A DNA stretch of 64,000 nt from Nitrosomonas sp. PY1. Lineage in GTDB: Bacteria > Pseudomonadota > Gammaproteobacteria > Burkholderiales > Nitrosomonadaceae. Below the pieces are notes generated by a model that worked only from the letters and a program-made list of their open reading frames with translations, ran no database searches and was not told where the DNA came from. Of this stretch, positions 55,178 through 64,000 are shown in pieces. The position numbers and the translations under genes are program-made. Position 1 is the stretch's first letter; each line of letters starts with the position of its first letter. Where the stretch lies: NCBI RefSeq assembly GCF_022836435.1, contig NZ_BQXC01000001.1, positions 62,001 through 126,000 of the forward strand. The letters are read 5' to 3'.

Positions 55178-56527
55178 ATGTTTGATAATTTGACGAACAG
55201 ATTCACGGGTATTATTCGAACTTTACGTGGTGAAGCGCGATTAACTGAAAGTAATATCGAACAAGCTTTGCGTGAAGTTCGCTTAGCTTTACTGGAAGCG
55301 GATGTTGCATTAGCGGTAGTCAAAACTTTTATTGCGCGCATCAAAGAGAAAGTAATTGGTCAGGAAGTCATGGCCAGTTTGACCCCGGATCAGGCTCTTA
55401 TCGGGATCGTGCATCAAGAGCTTATCAATATTCTGGGAGGAGAAAAATCTGAGATAAATCTCGCAACTACACCACCAGCCGTTATTCTGATGGCTGGTTT
55501 ACAGGGTGCGGGTAAAACCACGAGCAGCGGCAAGTTGGCTAAGTGGCTCATGGAAAATAAAAAGAAGAAAGTACTATTGGTTTCTTGTGATGTTTATCGT
55601 CCCGCGGCAATTCAACAGCTAGAAGTGCTAGCCAATCAAACGGGAGCAGATTTTTATCCGGTCATGGAAGGACAAAAGCCAGGAGAAATTGCCGCGAACG
55701 CTTTAAATTTTGCATGCATACAACACCACGATGTCATGATCGTTGATACTGCAGGACGGCTGGGTATTGATGAAGCGATGATGCAAGAGATCAAGGAATT
55801 AGAAGCTTTGTTAAAGCCGATAGAAACTTTATTTGTAGTTGATGCGATGCAGGGTCAAGATGCTGTCAATACAGCCAAAGCGTTTTCTGATGCATTACCG
55901 TTAACCGGTGTTATTTTGACGAAACTGGACGGTGATGCGCGTGGTGGTGCGGCATTATCAGTAAAAGAAATTACCGGTAAACCGATCAAATTTGCGGGTG
56001 TCGCAGAAAAGCTAACAGGATTAGAACCTTTTTATCCAGATCGCATGGCTTCGCGCATACTTGGAATGGGTGATGTGCTAGGGCTGATTGAAGAAGCGCA
56101 TCGCAAGGCAGACCAGCAAGAAGCTGAAAAACTGATGAAAAAAATGAAATCAGGCAAGGCTTTCGACTTGGATGATTTCAAAGCTCAGTTTCAGCAAATG
56201 CGGAATATGGGGGGTATCAATGCATTGATGGACAAATTGCCGGCACAATTCAGTCAAGCAGCGCAAAATGTCAAAGTCGACGACAAAGTCATTAATCGTA
56301 CAGAAGGCATCATTAATTCGATGACCAAACTGGAACGAAGGAAGCCCGAAATTCTAAAAGCTTCTCGGAAGCGTAGAATTGCAGCAGGATCTGGCGTTTC
56401 TGTACAGGAGGTCAATCGTCTTCTCGCACAATTTGAACAAGCGCAAAAAATGATGAAAATGATGAATAAAGGCGGTATGGCAAAAATGATGCGTGGTTTA
56501 AAAGGAATGATGCCGCGTTTAGGGTAA
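55178..56527 (+). CDS. ffh: Ffh, signal recognition particle protein
   Basis: Ffh with 4.5S RNA targets ribosomes making membrane proteins to FtsY. The N domain (1-85), G domain with LQGAGKTTSSGKLA, DTAGRLGID and TKLDGDARGG, and Met-rich M domain (about 300-449, ending MMKMMNKGGMAKMMRGLKGMMPRLG) are intact. The length of 449 is the norm. Confidence 0.99.
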   Translation: MFDNLTNRFTGIIRTLRGEARLTESNIEQALREVRLALLEADVALAVVKTFIARIKEKVIGQEVMASLTPDQALIGIVHQELINILGGEKSEINLATTPPAVILMAGLQGAGKTTSSGKLAKWLMENKKKKVLLVSCDVYRPAAIQQLEVLANQTGADFYPVMEGQKPGEIAANALNFACIQHHDVMIVDTAGRLGIDEAMMQEIKELEALLKPIETLFVVDAMQGQDAVNTAKAFSDALPLTGVILTKLDGDARGGAALSVKEITGKPIKFAGVAEKLTGLEPFYPDRMASRILGMGDVLGLIEEAHRKADQQEAEKLMKKMKSGKAFDLDDFKAQFQQMRNMGGINALMDKLPAQFSQAAQNVKVDDKVINRTEGIINSMTKLERRKPEILKASRKRRIAAGSGVSVQEVNRLLAQFEQAQKMMKMMNKGGMAKMMRGLKGMMPRLG

Positions 56528-56567
56528 AAAATACTAAGAGGAATAAAGTACCATCACGCAATCTCAA

Positions 56568-56593
56568 AAATAGCTTTAATGCGAAAGCTATTT
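56568..56593 (+). terminator. Hairpin after ffh
   Basis: AAATAGCTTT (56568-56577) and AAAGCTATTT (56584-56593) form a 10-bp perfect stem with a 6-base loop, ending TTT. A second short hairpin (AGCAC/GTGCT, 56600-56615) follows. It probably serves ffh and the convergent orn gene. Confidence 0.6.
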
Positions 56594-56662
56594 CAATTAA
56601 GCACGAACTTGTGCTGATTGGAAAGTTGCGGTTTTTGGGCTGTTAAAGTGTGGTAGTAAGAT

Positions 56663-57229
56663 TTAACTTGTGCTCAATAGGTTATTGGCAACAATAAAAT
56701 GTTGCCGGTAGTATTTCAATTCATGGATAGAGTCGTAGATATCCGCCAGTGCTTCGTGCTTACCTTCTTTTGTTAAACCGGAAGATATTTCAGGTTTCCA
56801 GCGTTTGACGAGTTCTTTTAATGTACTAACATCTAAGTTACGATAATGAAAATAGGCTTCTAATCGTGGCATACTGCGAACCATGAAGCGGCGATCTTGA
56901 CATATGGAGTTGCCGCACATCGGAGAAACGCCCGGAGGTACGTGGTGTTGAAGAAATTCGAGTAATTGTGTTTCAATTTGTGTTTCAGTTAAACGTGATG
57001 CTTTCACTTTATCAATTAATCCCGATTTCGCATGCGTTGATTTATTCCATTTATCCATACCATTCAAAATTTCATCGGTTTGATGTACCACCAAAACCGG
57101 TCCTTCTGCAATAGTGTTTAGTTCTGAGTCGGTGATTACCAGAGCTACTTCAATGATACGATCAATATCTGGGTTTAGTCCGGTCATCTCCATATCAACC
57201 CAGATGAGGTTATTATTATTTTGTGCCAT
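56663..57229 (-). CDS. orn: Orn, oligoribonuclease
   Basis: Orn degrades RNA dinucleotides, including pGpG from c-di-GMP breakdown, which matters given the diguanylate cyclases in this window. The DEDDh residues are seen in [21 protein letters not shown] and [11 protein letters not shown]. 188 residues. Confidence 0.98.
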   Translation of the reverse strand: MAQNNNNLIWVDMEMTGLNPDIDRIIEVALVITDSELNTIAEGPVLVVHQTDEILNGMDKWNKSTHAKSGLIDKVKASRLTETQIETQLLEFLQHHVPPGVSPMCGNSICQDRRFMVRSMPRLEAYFHYRNLDVSTLKELVKRWKPEISSGLTKEGKHEALADIYDSIHELKYYRQHFIVANNLLSTS

Positions 57230-57427
57230 ATTTTTGTCTTTTATATCACGATGAATGAATGTAACGAGCGAAATTGTGTCATATCAATATCGGGACGTCA
57301 CATGAACAATGCATAGATTGCCTTTAGCATTATCGCATTAATTGATGATGGTACGAACAATAGGTTGTTTGTGCATGTTTATCTGTGATATACAATGAAT
57401 GGAATCAAAATCTTTTATTTGTTAACT

Positions 57428-58684
57428 ATGCAAACCTTTACATTACTTTTCTTGATTGCACTATTTATTTCAACGTTGACGCAGTTCTGGCTTGCTGCAC
57501 GACATATTCGTCATGTTAGCCAGCATCGCGACCGTATACCGGAAAAATTTTCTGACCAAATTAGTTTGGCGGATCATCAGAAAGCCGCAGACTATACGTG
57601 CACCAAAACACGTATGGAGTATTTGAGTATTTTATTGCATACCGTGTTATTGTTGTACCTAACATTGGGCGGCGGATTAAATATTTTGAATCAATTTTGG
57701 GGTGCGCAATTTGATGATGCGTTAATTCAAGGTATGGTACTTATTATCAGCGTTTTTCTCATTACAACTGCGGCTGAAATCCCATTGAGTTACTACCGTA
57801 CTTTCGTGATTGAAGAGCGATTTGGTTTTAACAAAATGACGCCGGCGATGTTTTTTGGTGATTTATTTAAGAAAGCAAGCGTTGGACTATTATTGGGTGC
57901 GCCATTATTGTTTGGGATGTTATGGTCGATGGGGAAAATGGGAGAGTACTGGTGGGTATATGCTTGGATCGGTTGGATTAGCTTTAATTTATTTGTACTA
58001 GCAATTTTCCCGACTTGGATCGCTCCATTATTTAATAAATTTACTCCGCTGGAAGACGCGACTTTAAAAGTGCGTATTGAGCAATTGCTCGATAAATGCG
58101 GATTCAAAACAAGCGGATTGTTTGTCATGGACGGTTCGCGCCGCAGTAGCCATGGTAATGCCTACTTTACGGGATTTGGTAAAACGAAGCGTATTGTTTT
58201 TTTCGATACCCTGCTTTCGCGTCTGAATCCCAGTGAGATCGAAGCAGTACTGGCCCATGAGTTAGGGCATTTTAAACACAACCATGTCATGAAGCGCATT
58301 ATTTTTTCATTTGTAATGAGTTTGATATTTTTGTGGAGTTTAGGTTATTTGATGCAGCAAACGTGGTTTTATGAAGGGCTAGGTGTATCGATATCTTCCG
58401 TACCATCGACTGCGCTTGCGTTGCTGTTGTTTTTCTTAGTAATGCCGGTATTTACCTTTTTGCTTCATCCTCTTTCGAGTCTTTATTCACGTAAACATGA
58501 ATTTGAAGCCGATGCTTATGCAGCGCAGAATGCCTCAGCTGAAGATTTAATTCGTGCTTTAGTTAAGCTTTATCAAGATAACGCTGCGACATTGACACCA
58601 GACCCACTACATTCTGCTTTTTATGATTCACATCCGCCCGCTGGAATTCGCGTAGCGCATTTACAAAATCAGGTGCAACCATGA
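57428..58684 (+). CDS. M48 (Ste24/CAAX-type) membrane peptidase
   Basis: A 418-residue membrane zinc protease. The HExxH motif is LAHELGHFKHNH (about 275) and the third ligand lies in EFEADAYAA. Several membrane helices flank the site as in Ste24. ATG 57428 is taken as start because it opens the first membrane helix. The stop overlaps the PCD start (ATGA). Confidence 0.9.
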   Translation: MQTFTLLFLIALFISTLTQFWLAARHIRHVSQHRDRIPEKFSDQISLADHQKAADYTCTKTRMEYLSILLHTVLLLYLTLGGGLNILNQFWGAQFDDALIQGMVLIISVFLITTAAEIPLSYYRTFVIEERFGFNKMTPAMFFGDLFKKASVGLLLGAPLLFGMLWSMGKMGEYWWVYAWIGWISFNLFVLAIFPTWIAPLFNKFTPLEDATLKVRIEQLLDKCGFKTSGLFVMDGSRRSSHGNAYFTGFGKTKRIVFFDTLLSRLNPSEIEAVLAHELGHFKHNHVMKRIIFSFVMSLIFLWSLGYLMQQTWFYEGLGVSISSVPSTALALLLFFLVMPVFTFLLHPLSSLYSRKHEFEADAYAAQNASAEDLIRALVKLYQDNAATLTPDPLHSAFYDSHPPAGIRVAHLQNQVQP

Positions 58685-59019
58685 GTATTACTAACGATTT
58701 GGCTGACAAGCAATGCAAGCCCTGCGAGGGTGGCATACCACCGCTAACCGCTGCTGAAGCGAATACGCTCCTTCAGCAAATCCAGGGATGGCAATTGCAA
58801 AATCAGCTAATTAGCAAAACATATACATTCAAAAACTATTACCAAACAATGGCATTCGTAAACGCAATTGCATGGGTATCGCATCGTGAAAATCACCACC
58901 CGGATATTGTTGTTGGATACAACCAATGCGTAGTCAGTTACACAACACACGCTGTAAATGGTTTATCTGAAAACGATTTCGTTTGCGCGGCCAAGATTGA
59001 TAAGTTGTTTGTCTTTTGA
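58681..59019 (+). CDS. phhB: Pterin-4a-carbinolamine dehydratase
   Basis: PCD dehydrates 4a-hydroxy-tetrahydropterin. The 112-residue product has the catalytic motif SHRENHHPDIVVGYNQCVVSYTTHAVNGLSENDF. It overlaps the M48 gene by 4 bp and rsgA by 4 bp, so the three are co-translated. No aromatic-amino-acid hydroxylase is in this window, so its pterin source is elsewhere. Confidence 0.93.
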   Translation: MSITNDLADKQCKPCEGGIPPLTAAEANTLLQQIQGWQLQNQLISKTYTFKNYYQTMAFVNAIAWVSHRENHHPDIVVGYNQCVVSYTTHAVNGLSENDFVCAAKIDKLFVF

Positions 59020-59909
59020 GTCGTAGCGTCAAAAATCTATCAGAATCTTCGGTTGACTGCTTAACGGGTCAAGTAATTGCCACTTTTGGCAGGCATTATT
59101 CTGTTACCACAGAAGTGGGGGTTTTATCTTGTGTCACACGAGGCAAAAAAACCGGTATTGCATGCGGTGATCAGGTGGAGTGCCGAGTGACCGCGCTGAA
59201 GCAAGGTGTTATTGAGACGGTTAAGCCTCGTGACTCGCAGTTCTACCGAAGCGATACCTTTAAGGAAAAAATCATCGCTGCAAATGTAACGCAAATCATA
59301 CTTGTTGTTGCAGCGGTTCCAAGTTTTAGTGAAGAATTAGTAAATCGCTGCTTAGTCGCCGCTGAGAGCGAAAACATCAATGTACTAATCGTATTAAACA
59401 AAGCCGATTTAATACAACCCACGCAAGTTGCATTTGATACATTATTGCTATACCAGGAATTAGGCTATACCGTATTACAACTCAGCGCAATTCAAAATGC
59501 AGTAATACTGCGTCCTTATCTATCGAATCATTTAAATGTATTAGTGGGTCAATCTGGAATGGGTAAATCGACATTGCTCAATGCATTGATTCCGGAGGCC
59601 AACCGATCCACAGCAGCAATTTCTTTGGCGCTGGATTCCGGCTCACACACTACTACCTATTCGCAACTTTATCAGTTGGATAAGAATAGTGCGATTATCG
59701 ATTCCCCTGGATTTCAGGAGTTTGGCTTGAATCACATCAGAGAGGAAAATCTGGCATATGGTTTCGTCGAGTTTCACCCATATATTGGGCATTGCAAGTT
59801 TAGTAATTGCCGACATCGCAGTGAGCCAGGGTGTGCTGTGCTAGCAGCACAGGAAGAAGGAAAGATTTTGCGCAAACGTCTGGATTATTACCATAAATTG
59901 CTGCGATAG
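59016..59909 (+). CDS. rsgA: RsgA, ribosome small subunit GTPase
   Basis: RsgA helps the late maturation of the 30S subunit. It is a circularly permuted GTPase: the OB domain, then G4 (LNKADL), G1 (GQSGMGKSTLLN), G3 (DSPGFQEFGL), and the C-terminal zinc motif CKFSNCRHRSEPGC. The start is TTG 59016, overlapping the PCD stop. 297 residues. Confidence 0.97.
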   Translation: MSRSVKNLSESSVDCLTGQVIATFGRHYSVTTEVGVLSCVTRGKKTGIACGDQVECRVTALKQGVIETVKPRDSQFYRSDTFKEKIIAANVTQIILVVAAVPSFSEELVNRCLVAAESENINVLIVLNKADLIQPTQVAFDTLLLYQELGYTVLQLSAIQNAVILRPYLSNHLNVLVGQSGMGKSTLLNALIPEANRSTAAISLALDSGSHTTTYSQLYQLDKNSAIIDSPGFQEFGLNHIREENLAYGFVEFHPYIGHCKFSNCRHRSEPGCAVLAAQEEGKILRKRLDYYHKLLR

Positions 59910-59953
59910 TTTCTAGATCTCAAGAGATTTCTGACAAGTTAGACTCGAATTGG

Positions 59954-60847
59954 CTATGGGTAATCAATAAAATTCCGCACGATTTGAATTTGCTGCTTAT
60001 CCATGATGGTAGGTGCATGACCAATGCCAGGTAATTCGACAATCTGCGCTTTAGGGCCACGTATTTTCATTTGGGCAGCAGTATCAACTGATAAAAGATC
60101 CGATTCGGTACCGCGAAGAACTAACGTTGGAACGGTCATTTGATCCCATTGTTGCCATAAATCAATGTCTTTGATTTCGAATTCTTTTAAACTGATACCT
60201 ATTTTGGGATCGTAACGAAATCCATATGTGCCATCGTCATATTCGCGCATGCTATAGATGGCCATGTGATTCCATTGCGCATCAGTAAGCGGTCCAAAGG
60301 ATTCTGAAATTTTTTTCATATACGTTTTGAATGCTTCAAAAGTATCAAAACGCGGATCGAGATCTACATAATCTGAAATTCTTGTGAGCGCAGTAGCAGG
60401 TATCAGTGGACCGATATCGCTCATGATCAATTTTCGAAACATTGCGGGAGCTTGCGGCTGAATTGACAAAATCATACCGATCAGGGCACCCATCGAAATA
60501 CCTACCCAATCAAATGTAATCCTCGCATTGTATTGTGCTTGTATATGTGCAATCAATGAAGTTGCATCAGATAAGTAGAGCGGATAAAAATTATAATCAC
60601 ATGCTTCTTCTAACCAATCGCTACGGCCACGACCAACTACATCGAACGCAATAACTCTATACTCGGATTCTAGTGCACGCGCCAAATAATCAAAGTCACG
60701 ACAATTTCGTGTCAATCCATGTGCGCAAATCACAACATGGGGGTTTTGAGGATCTCCCCAGTCTGTATAAGCAATTTGACGCGCCTTACGTGGTTTTTTA
60801 TCTGATGATGGTGTTGATACAAGTAATTTTTTGAAAGAGTCATCCAT
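59954..60847 (-). CDS. Alpha/beta hydrolase
   Basis: A 297-residue alpha/beta-fold hydrolase. The nucleophile elbow is VGISMG (Ser about 120), with Asp in LRGTESDLL and His in GIGHAPT near the end. HG in CAHGLTRN makes the oxyanion region. The start ATG 60847 is chosen; a TTG 12 bp upstream with AAAGG before it is possible. The substrate is unknown. Confidence 0.85.
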   Translation of the reverse strand: MDDSFKKLLVSTPSSDKKPRKARQIAYTDWGDPQNPHVVICAHGLTRNCRDFDYLARALESEYRVIAFDVVGRGRSDWLEEACDYNFYPLYLSDATSLIAHIQAQYNARITFDWVGISMGALIGMILSIQPQAPAMFRKLIMSDIGPLIPATALTRISDYVDLDPRFDTFEAFKTYMKKISESFGPLTDAQWNHMAIYSMREYDDGTYGFRYDPKIGISLKEFEIKDIDLWQQWDQMTVPTLVLRGTESDLLSVDTAAQMKIRGPKAQIVELPGIGHAPTIMDKQQIQIVRNFIDYP

Positions 60848-60925
60848 AATTGGTGTCAACCTTTCTTTCTATGATTCAGTTGTACTGTTTGCTACCTTGG
60901 CGCTTCTATATGATACCTTAATTTA

Positions 60926-62032
60926 TCACGCAGGATAGATTGCCCCCAAAACTCTTTCTCCTTTCGCTCCAGTGACTGCGCTGAGATTACCTGGCTTACC
61001 TAATATCGTTAATTGCGCTAGCCAGGCGAATGCAAACGCTTCCACCCAATCTGCATCCACGCCTAATGTATTCGTTAGCGCTACGGTGCGGTGCGGCAGC
61101 GCATTTGATAGCTGTTTGATTAGATAGGTATTATGAGCACCTCCCCCACATACATAAATTTCATTCGCCATTCGACAGTAATCCGTAATCGCATTAGCTA
61201 TTGATATTACAGTTAATTGTAATAGAGTTGCTTGCACATTCTCAGGTGCTTGAGGCGCGCATTGTGATATCTTATGTTCAAGCCAATGCAGATTAAACAA
61301 ATCTCTTCCTGTGCTTTTCGGGGGAGGGAGTGAAAAGAAGCTTTCATCCATCAATATATCAAGCAGTGATTGGATAATTTTTCCCGTTTTTGCCCATTGC
61401 CCTTTGTCGTCATAGCCTTTTCCTGTGTGTCTCAAGCTCCACGCATCCATCAACATGTTGCCTGGTCCGCAGTCAAATCCGATTACTTCATCATTGGGAT
61501 TAAGCTTGGTGATGTTGGCTATTCCACCAATATTGACGATAATGCGGTGTTTATCGGCATCACCAAAGAGTGCCTTGTGAAATGCTGGAACTAGCGGTGC
61601 TCCTTGTCCTCCTGCGGCAATATCGCGACTACGGAAATCTGCGACTACGGTTATCTGTGTTAACTCCGCTAGTAGGGCTGCATTGATCAATTGAATGGTG
61701 TAACGTTTTTCTTTTTCTGGACAGTGACGAATTGTTTGTCCATGACAGCCTATCGCTGTAACCGCGTTAGGAGAGATTTTGGATTTCCTCAATAAGTCTA
61801 AGCTTGTTTGTGCATAAAGCATTGAAAGTTGATTGCTGAGCAATGCGGCGCGGTTTAATTCATCGAAACCAGCATGATGCAGTGCTAGTAAATTAGTACG
61901 TAATTCTTCATTGTACGGATAAAATAGCGTTGCAAGTAGAGTGGGTTTGGGTTCGCCGAAGTTAATCAGTACTGCATCGATACCATCTAGGCTGGTACCA
62001 GACATGAGGCCGATATAATAAATAGGCGCCAT
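60926..62032 (-). CDS. anmK: AnmK, anhydro-N-acetylmuramic acid kinase
   Basis: AnmK phosphorylates and opens 1,6-anhydroMurNAc in peptidoglycan recycling. It starts with the family motif GLMSGTSLDGIDAVL; later come GCHGQTIRH, DFRSRDIAAGGQGAPLVP, NIGGIANIT and GFDCGPGN. 368 residues. It lies downstream of an M23 peptidase gene, a common pairing next to tyrS. Confidence 0.97.
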   Translation of the reverse strand: MAPIYYIGLMSGTSLDGIDAVLINFGEPKPTLLATLFYPYNEELRTNLLALHHAGFDELNRAALLSNQLSMLYAQTSLDLLRKSKISPNAVTAIGCHGQTIRHCPEKEKRYTIQLINAALLAELTQITVVADFRSRDIAAGGQGAPLVPAFHKALFGDADKHRIIVNIGGIANITKLNPNDEVIGFDCGPGNMLMDAWSLRHTGKGYDDKGQWAKTGKIIQSLLDILMDESFFSLPPPKSTGRDLFNLHWLEHKISQCAPQAPENVQATLLQLTVISIANAITDYCRMANEIYVCGGGAHNTYLIKQLSNALPHRTVALTNTLGVDADWVEAFAFAWLAQLTILGKPGNLSAVTGAKGERVLGAIYPA

Positions 62033-62172
62033 TCTAAAGAGGGTTCTGTAAAAAATATCTGAGTAATTAAATACTTTTTAAAGTGGTGAGCAGATTTCGA
62101 ATCTTGTGTTCGAAAGATGCCAATGGATCGAATTAAACTCCAAATCAATCTTTAAGCGCTATGCAGTATTTC

Positions 62173-63534
62173 TTATTCAGATGCCGCGTAATGAATAATA
62201 TTACGCATAATGTTTAGGCGCGATAAAAATGGTTGAGTTTCTTTTTGGAAAGCAATCAATTCTTTTTTGCCCAACGGCGTAGCGGTTGGCAATGCGATTC
62301 TGGTTGGGTCTCTTTGTACGCCATCGATTCTTAATTCATAATGTAAATGCGGGCCTGTTGCCATACCTGTGGATCCAACATAACCGATAGTATCGCCTTG
62401 GTTTACACGCTTTCCTTTGCTAACCCCCGGTGCAAATCGGGATAAATGACCGTAAGCGGTTTCAAATTTACCGTTATGTTTTAGTACAACTAAATTGCCA
62501 TATCCTCGTTGTGAGCCTGAGAAACCAACAATTCCGCTTGCGGTGGCTTTCACGGGTGTTCCTGCAGGCGCGGCATAATCAATCCCTTTATGTGCTCTCC
62601 ATTCCTTAAGAATGGGATGGAAACGTCCATTGCTGAAGCCAGAGCTAATACGAGAAACAGTTAGTGGTGAAAGTAAAAACTCTTTGCGCAAACTTTCTCC
62701 TTTGGGTGTGTAATATCCATCCCTTCCATTGGGGTGCTTGAAATATACCGCTTGATGAACTTTTCCTTTATTTGTAAACTCGACCGCTAATACACGAGCC
62801 GTTTTGGCATGCTTCTTAACTTCGTTCCTCGCTAAAGTTTCGTAAACTACAATAAAACGGTCGCCGTGACGCAGATCACGATGAAAATCAATCTGCGAAG
62901 CAAATATTTCTGTTAGTTGTGTTGCAATATTATTGGGGATTCCTGCACTATCGACAGCAGCAAATAGCGAACTGCTAATAACGCCAGCTCTCATATGGAC
63001 ACGGGTATCGAGTTCAATGGATTGTTCGGTAATTTTGAATTCATCATCGGTTTTTTCCATTAAAAACAGTTCTTCGTTATTGAACGAATAACGCAGTCCT
63101 AACAATTCTCCGTCGGATGAAGTTTGCGCATAAATAGTTTTGCCAGGTTGCAATTGCCGCATGGCACGACTACCCCGCACTGCCTGGAGGAAATCGCTCG
63201 AATCCTGATTGCTAATGTCCAAGCGGTTTAAGATAGCCGATATAGTATCGCCGCGCCGGATATTTTCTTGATGCCAGAAAATTTGATTTTCTGGAGCTTC
63301 ATGAATAGCATTAGGGATAGATAAATCAAGAACCACATCTTCAGTTTGAATATTTTCAAGTGCAGGTACATTTGGTGCAATACCGAATGCAGTAACGAAG
63401 CCAAAAAGAGGAATGCTCGATAATACAACCAACCAGTGAATGGTTTTTTTTGTGAGCTTGGGTGAATTTTGAGTTAAAATTTTCTGCGGATTTGTAACAG
63501 ACGATTGACTTTGAAGCGGTAAATTATCAAGCAT
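62173..63534 (-). CDS. M23 peptidase with LysM/OapA-like N-terminal region (MepM-like)
   Basis: A 453-residue cell-wall endopeptidase with an N-terminal membrane anchor (about 30-52). An OapA/LysM-like region around QENIRRGDTISAILNRLDIS follows, then an intermediate Csd3-type domain, and an M23 domain (about 300-410) with metal ligands in HKGIDYAAP and HLHYE. The full motif suggests active D,D-endopeptidase function, as in MepM. ATG 63534 is preferred, behind a GGGGGT site; TTG 63552 is the frame's first possible start. It is divergent from tyrS. Confidence 0.92.
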   Translation of the reverse strand: MLDNLPLQSQSSVTNPQKILTQNSPKLTKKTIHWLVVLSSIPLFGFVTAFGIAPNVPALENIQTEDVVLDLSIPNAIHEAPENQIFWHQENIRRGDTISAILNRLDISNQDSSDFLQAVRGSRAMRQLQPGKTIYAQTSSDGELLGLRYSFNNEELFLMEKTDDEFKITEQSIELDTRVHMRAGVISSSLFAAVDSAGIPNNIATQLTEIFASQIDFHRDLRHGDRFIVVYETLARNEVKKHAKTARVLAVEFTNKGKVHQAVYFKHPNGRDGYYTPKGESLRKEFLLSPLTVSRISSGFSNGRFHPILKEWRAHKGIDYAAPAGTPVKATASGIVGFSGSQRGYGNLVVLKHNGKFETAYGHLSRFAPGVSKGKRVNQGDTIGYVGSTGMATGPHLHYELRIDGVQRDPTRIALPTATPLGKKELIAFQKETQPFLSRLNIMRNIIHYAASE

Positions 63535-63700
63535 GAAGATAGTACCCCCCAATCACGTATCAATTTTAAACAGGCGGGAGTCTATCATGAAAAACTCAAA
63601 ATATGTACTAAGGTACAATTAAAAGTTAAAGAAATTTCTAAATTAATTTAATAAATCATTAAATATCATAAAATTAATAAAAACTAAAAAACTAAACCCA

Positions 63701-64000
63701 ATGAAATCACAGCTTGACATCATCAAACGCGGTAGCACCGAAATTCTTCTTGAATCCGAACTTGAAAAGAAACTTATTCAAGGAAAGCCATTGCGAATCA
63801 AAGCGGGTTTCGATCCCACAGCGCCAGATCTGCATTTGGGCCATACTGTACTTATCAACAAACTGAAGCAATTACAAGACTTAGGGCATCATATCCTTTT
63901 TCTGATTGGCGATTTCACCGGAATGATTGGAGATCCAACTGGGAAAAATACAACACGCCCACCCTTATCGAGAGAGCAAGTTTTACAAAATGCGCAATCT
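63701..64000 (+). CDS. tyrS: TyrS, tyrosyl-tRNA synthetase (3' end outside window)
   Basis: Exactly 100 codons are seen before the window ends. The class I signature is present: [16 protein letters not shown] (HIGH-like HLGH) and [15 protein letters not shown], typical of the bacterial TyrRS form found in many proteobacteria. ATG 63701 opens [18 protein letters not shown]. The KMSKS part lies outside. It is divergent from the M23 gene with about 150 AT-rich bp between. Confidence 0.95.
   Translation, partial: MKSQLDIIKRGSTEILLESELEKKLIQGKPLRIKAGFDPTAPDLHLGHTVLINKLKQLQDLGHHILFLIGDFTGMIGDPTGKNTTRPPLSREQVLQNAQS

Overview
This window looks like a chromosomal segment of a low-to-moderate G+C betaproteobacterium, probably close to Nitrosomonadales. 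That placement is an inference from gene content and order: DciA-like/M23/secA, ybeX-ybeY-phoH-miaB, ccsA-like/ffh, M48/PCD/rsgA/orn, and anmK/M23/tyrS. No rRNA or tRNA gene is visible, so taxonomy rests on protein resemblance only.

Layout. Positions 1-8317 hold a flagellar export and switch cluster, fliH (cut by the window edge) through fliR. An HDOD regulator follows, then secA and an M23 peptidase on the minus strand, divergent from a DciA-like gene. Positions 14087-22366 hold envelope and orphan genes: a glycine-zipper lipoprotein, a DUF3015/DUF4105 pair, a polyphosphate pair (CYTH-CHAD and PPK2), and a large secreted PIG-L-like protein without its metal ligands. Positions 22481-28093 are a minus-strand housekeeping run: recJ, corC/ybeX, ybeY, phoH, miaB.

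Positions 29626-38395 carry a complete type I-F CRISPR-Cas locus: cas1, cas2-3, csy1-csy4 and an array of only three identical repeats (two spacers). The most interesting signal lies in the 330-bp gap between cas1 and cas2-3. On the minus strand there are two degenerate copies of the I-F repeat, with compensatory changes that keep the Csy4 hairpin. They flank a 25-nt pseudo-spacer, start at a consensus -35 (TTGACA) promoter and end at a bidirectional terminator. The pseudo-spacer matches 21 of 25 bases of a site about 80 bp away. That site has a perfect 5'-CC PAM, and one mismatch is at position 6, a base that is flipped out in I-F complexes. It abuts the -35 box of a plus-strand promoter. That promoter drives a 35-codon ORF with a good ribosome-binding site, encoding a strongly hydrophobic peptide, closed by a hairpin before cas2-3. 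This is the architecture expected of a CreTA (CRISPR-repressed toxin) or CreR (cas-autorepressing crRNA-like RNA) module, here apparently with a small membrane-peptide toxin candidate.

Positions 38476-53261 are rich in signalling: a secreted metallo-beta-lactamase-fold protein, two diguanylate cyclases with intact GGDEF and inhibitory sites, and a hybrid sensor kinase with three tandem sensory repeats next to its NarL-type regulator. They also hold a YdbH-like envelope protein, a DAHP synthase-like enzyme, ispH and a truncated haemoglobin. Positions 53289-64000 return to housekeeping genes: an SH3 lipoprotein, a CcsA-like protein, ffh, orn, an M48 protease, PCD, rsgA, a hydrolase, anmK, a second M23 peptidase and the start of tyrS.

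Two convergent intergenic regions (about 14656-14811 and 44810-44937) share a composite hairpin-plus-palindrome element of unknown role.
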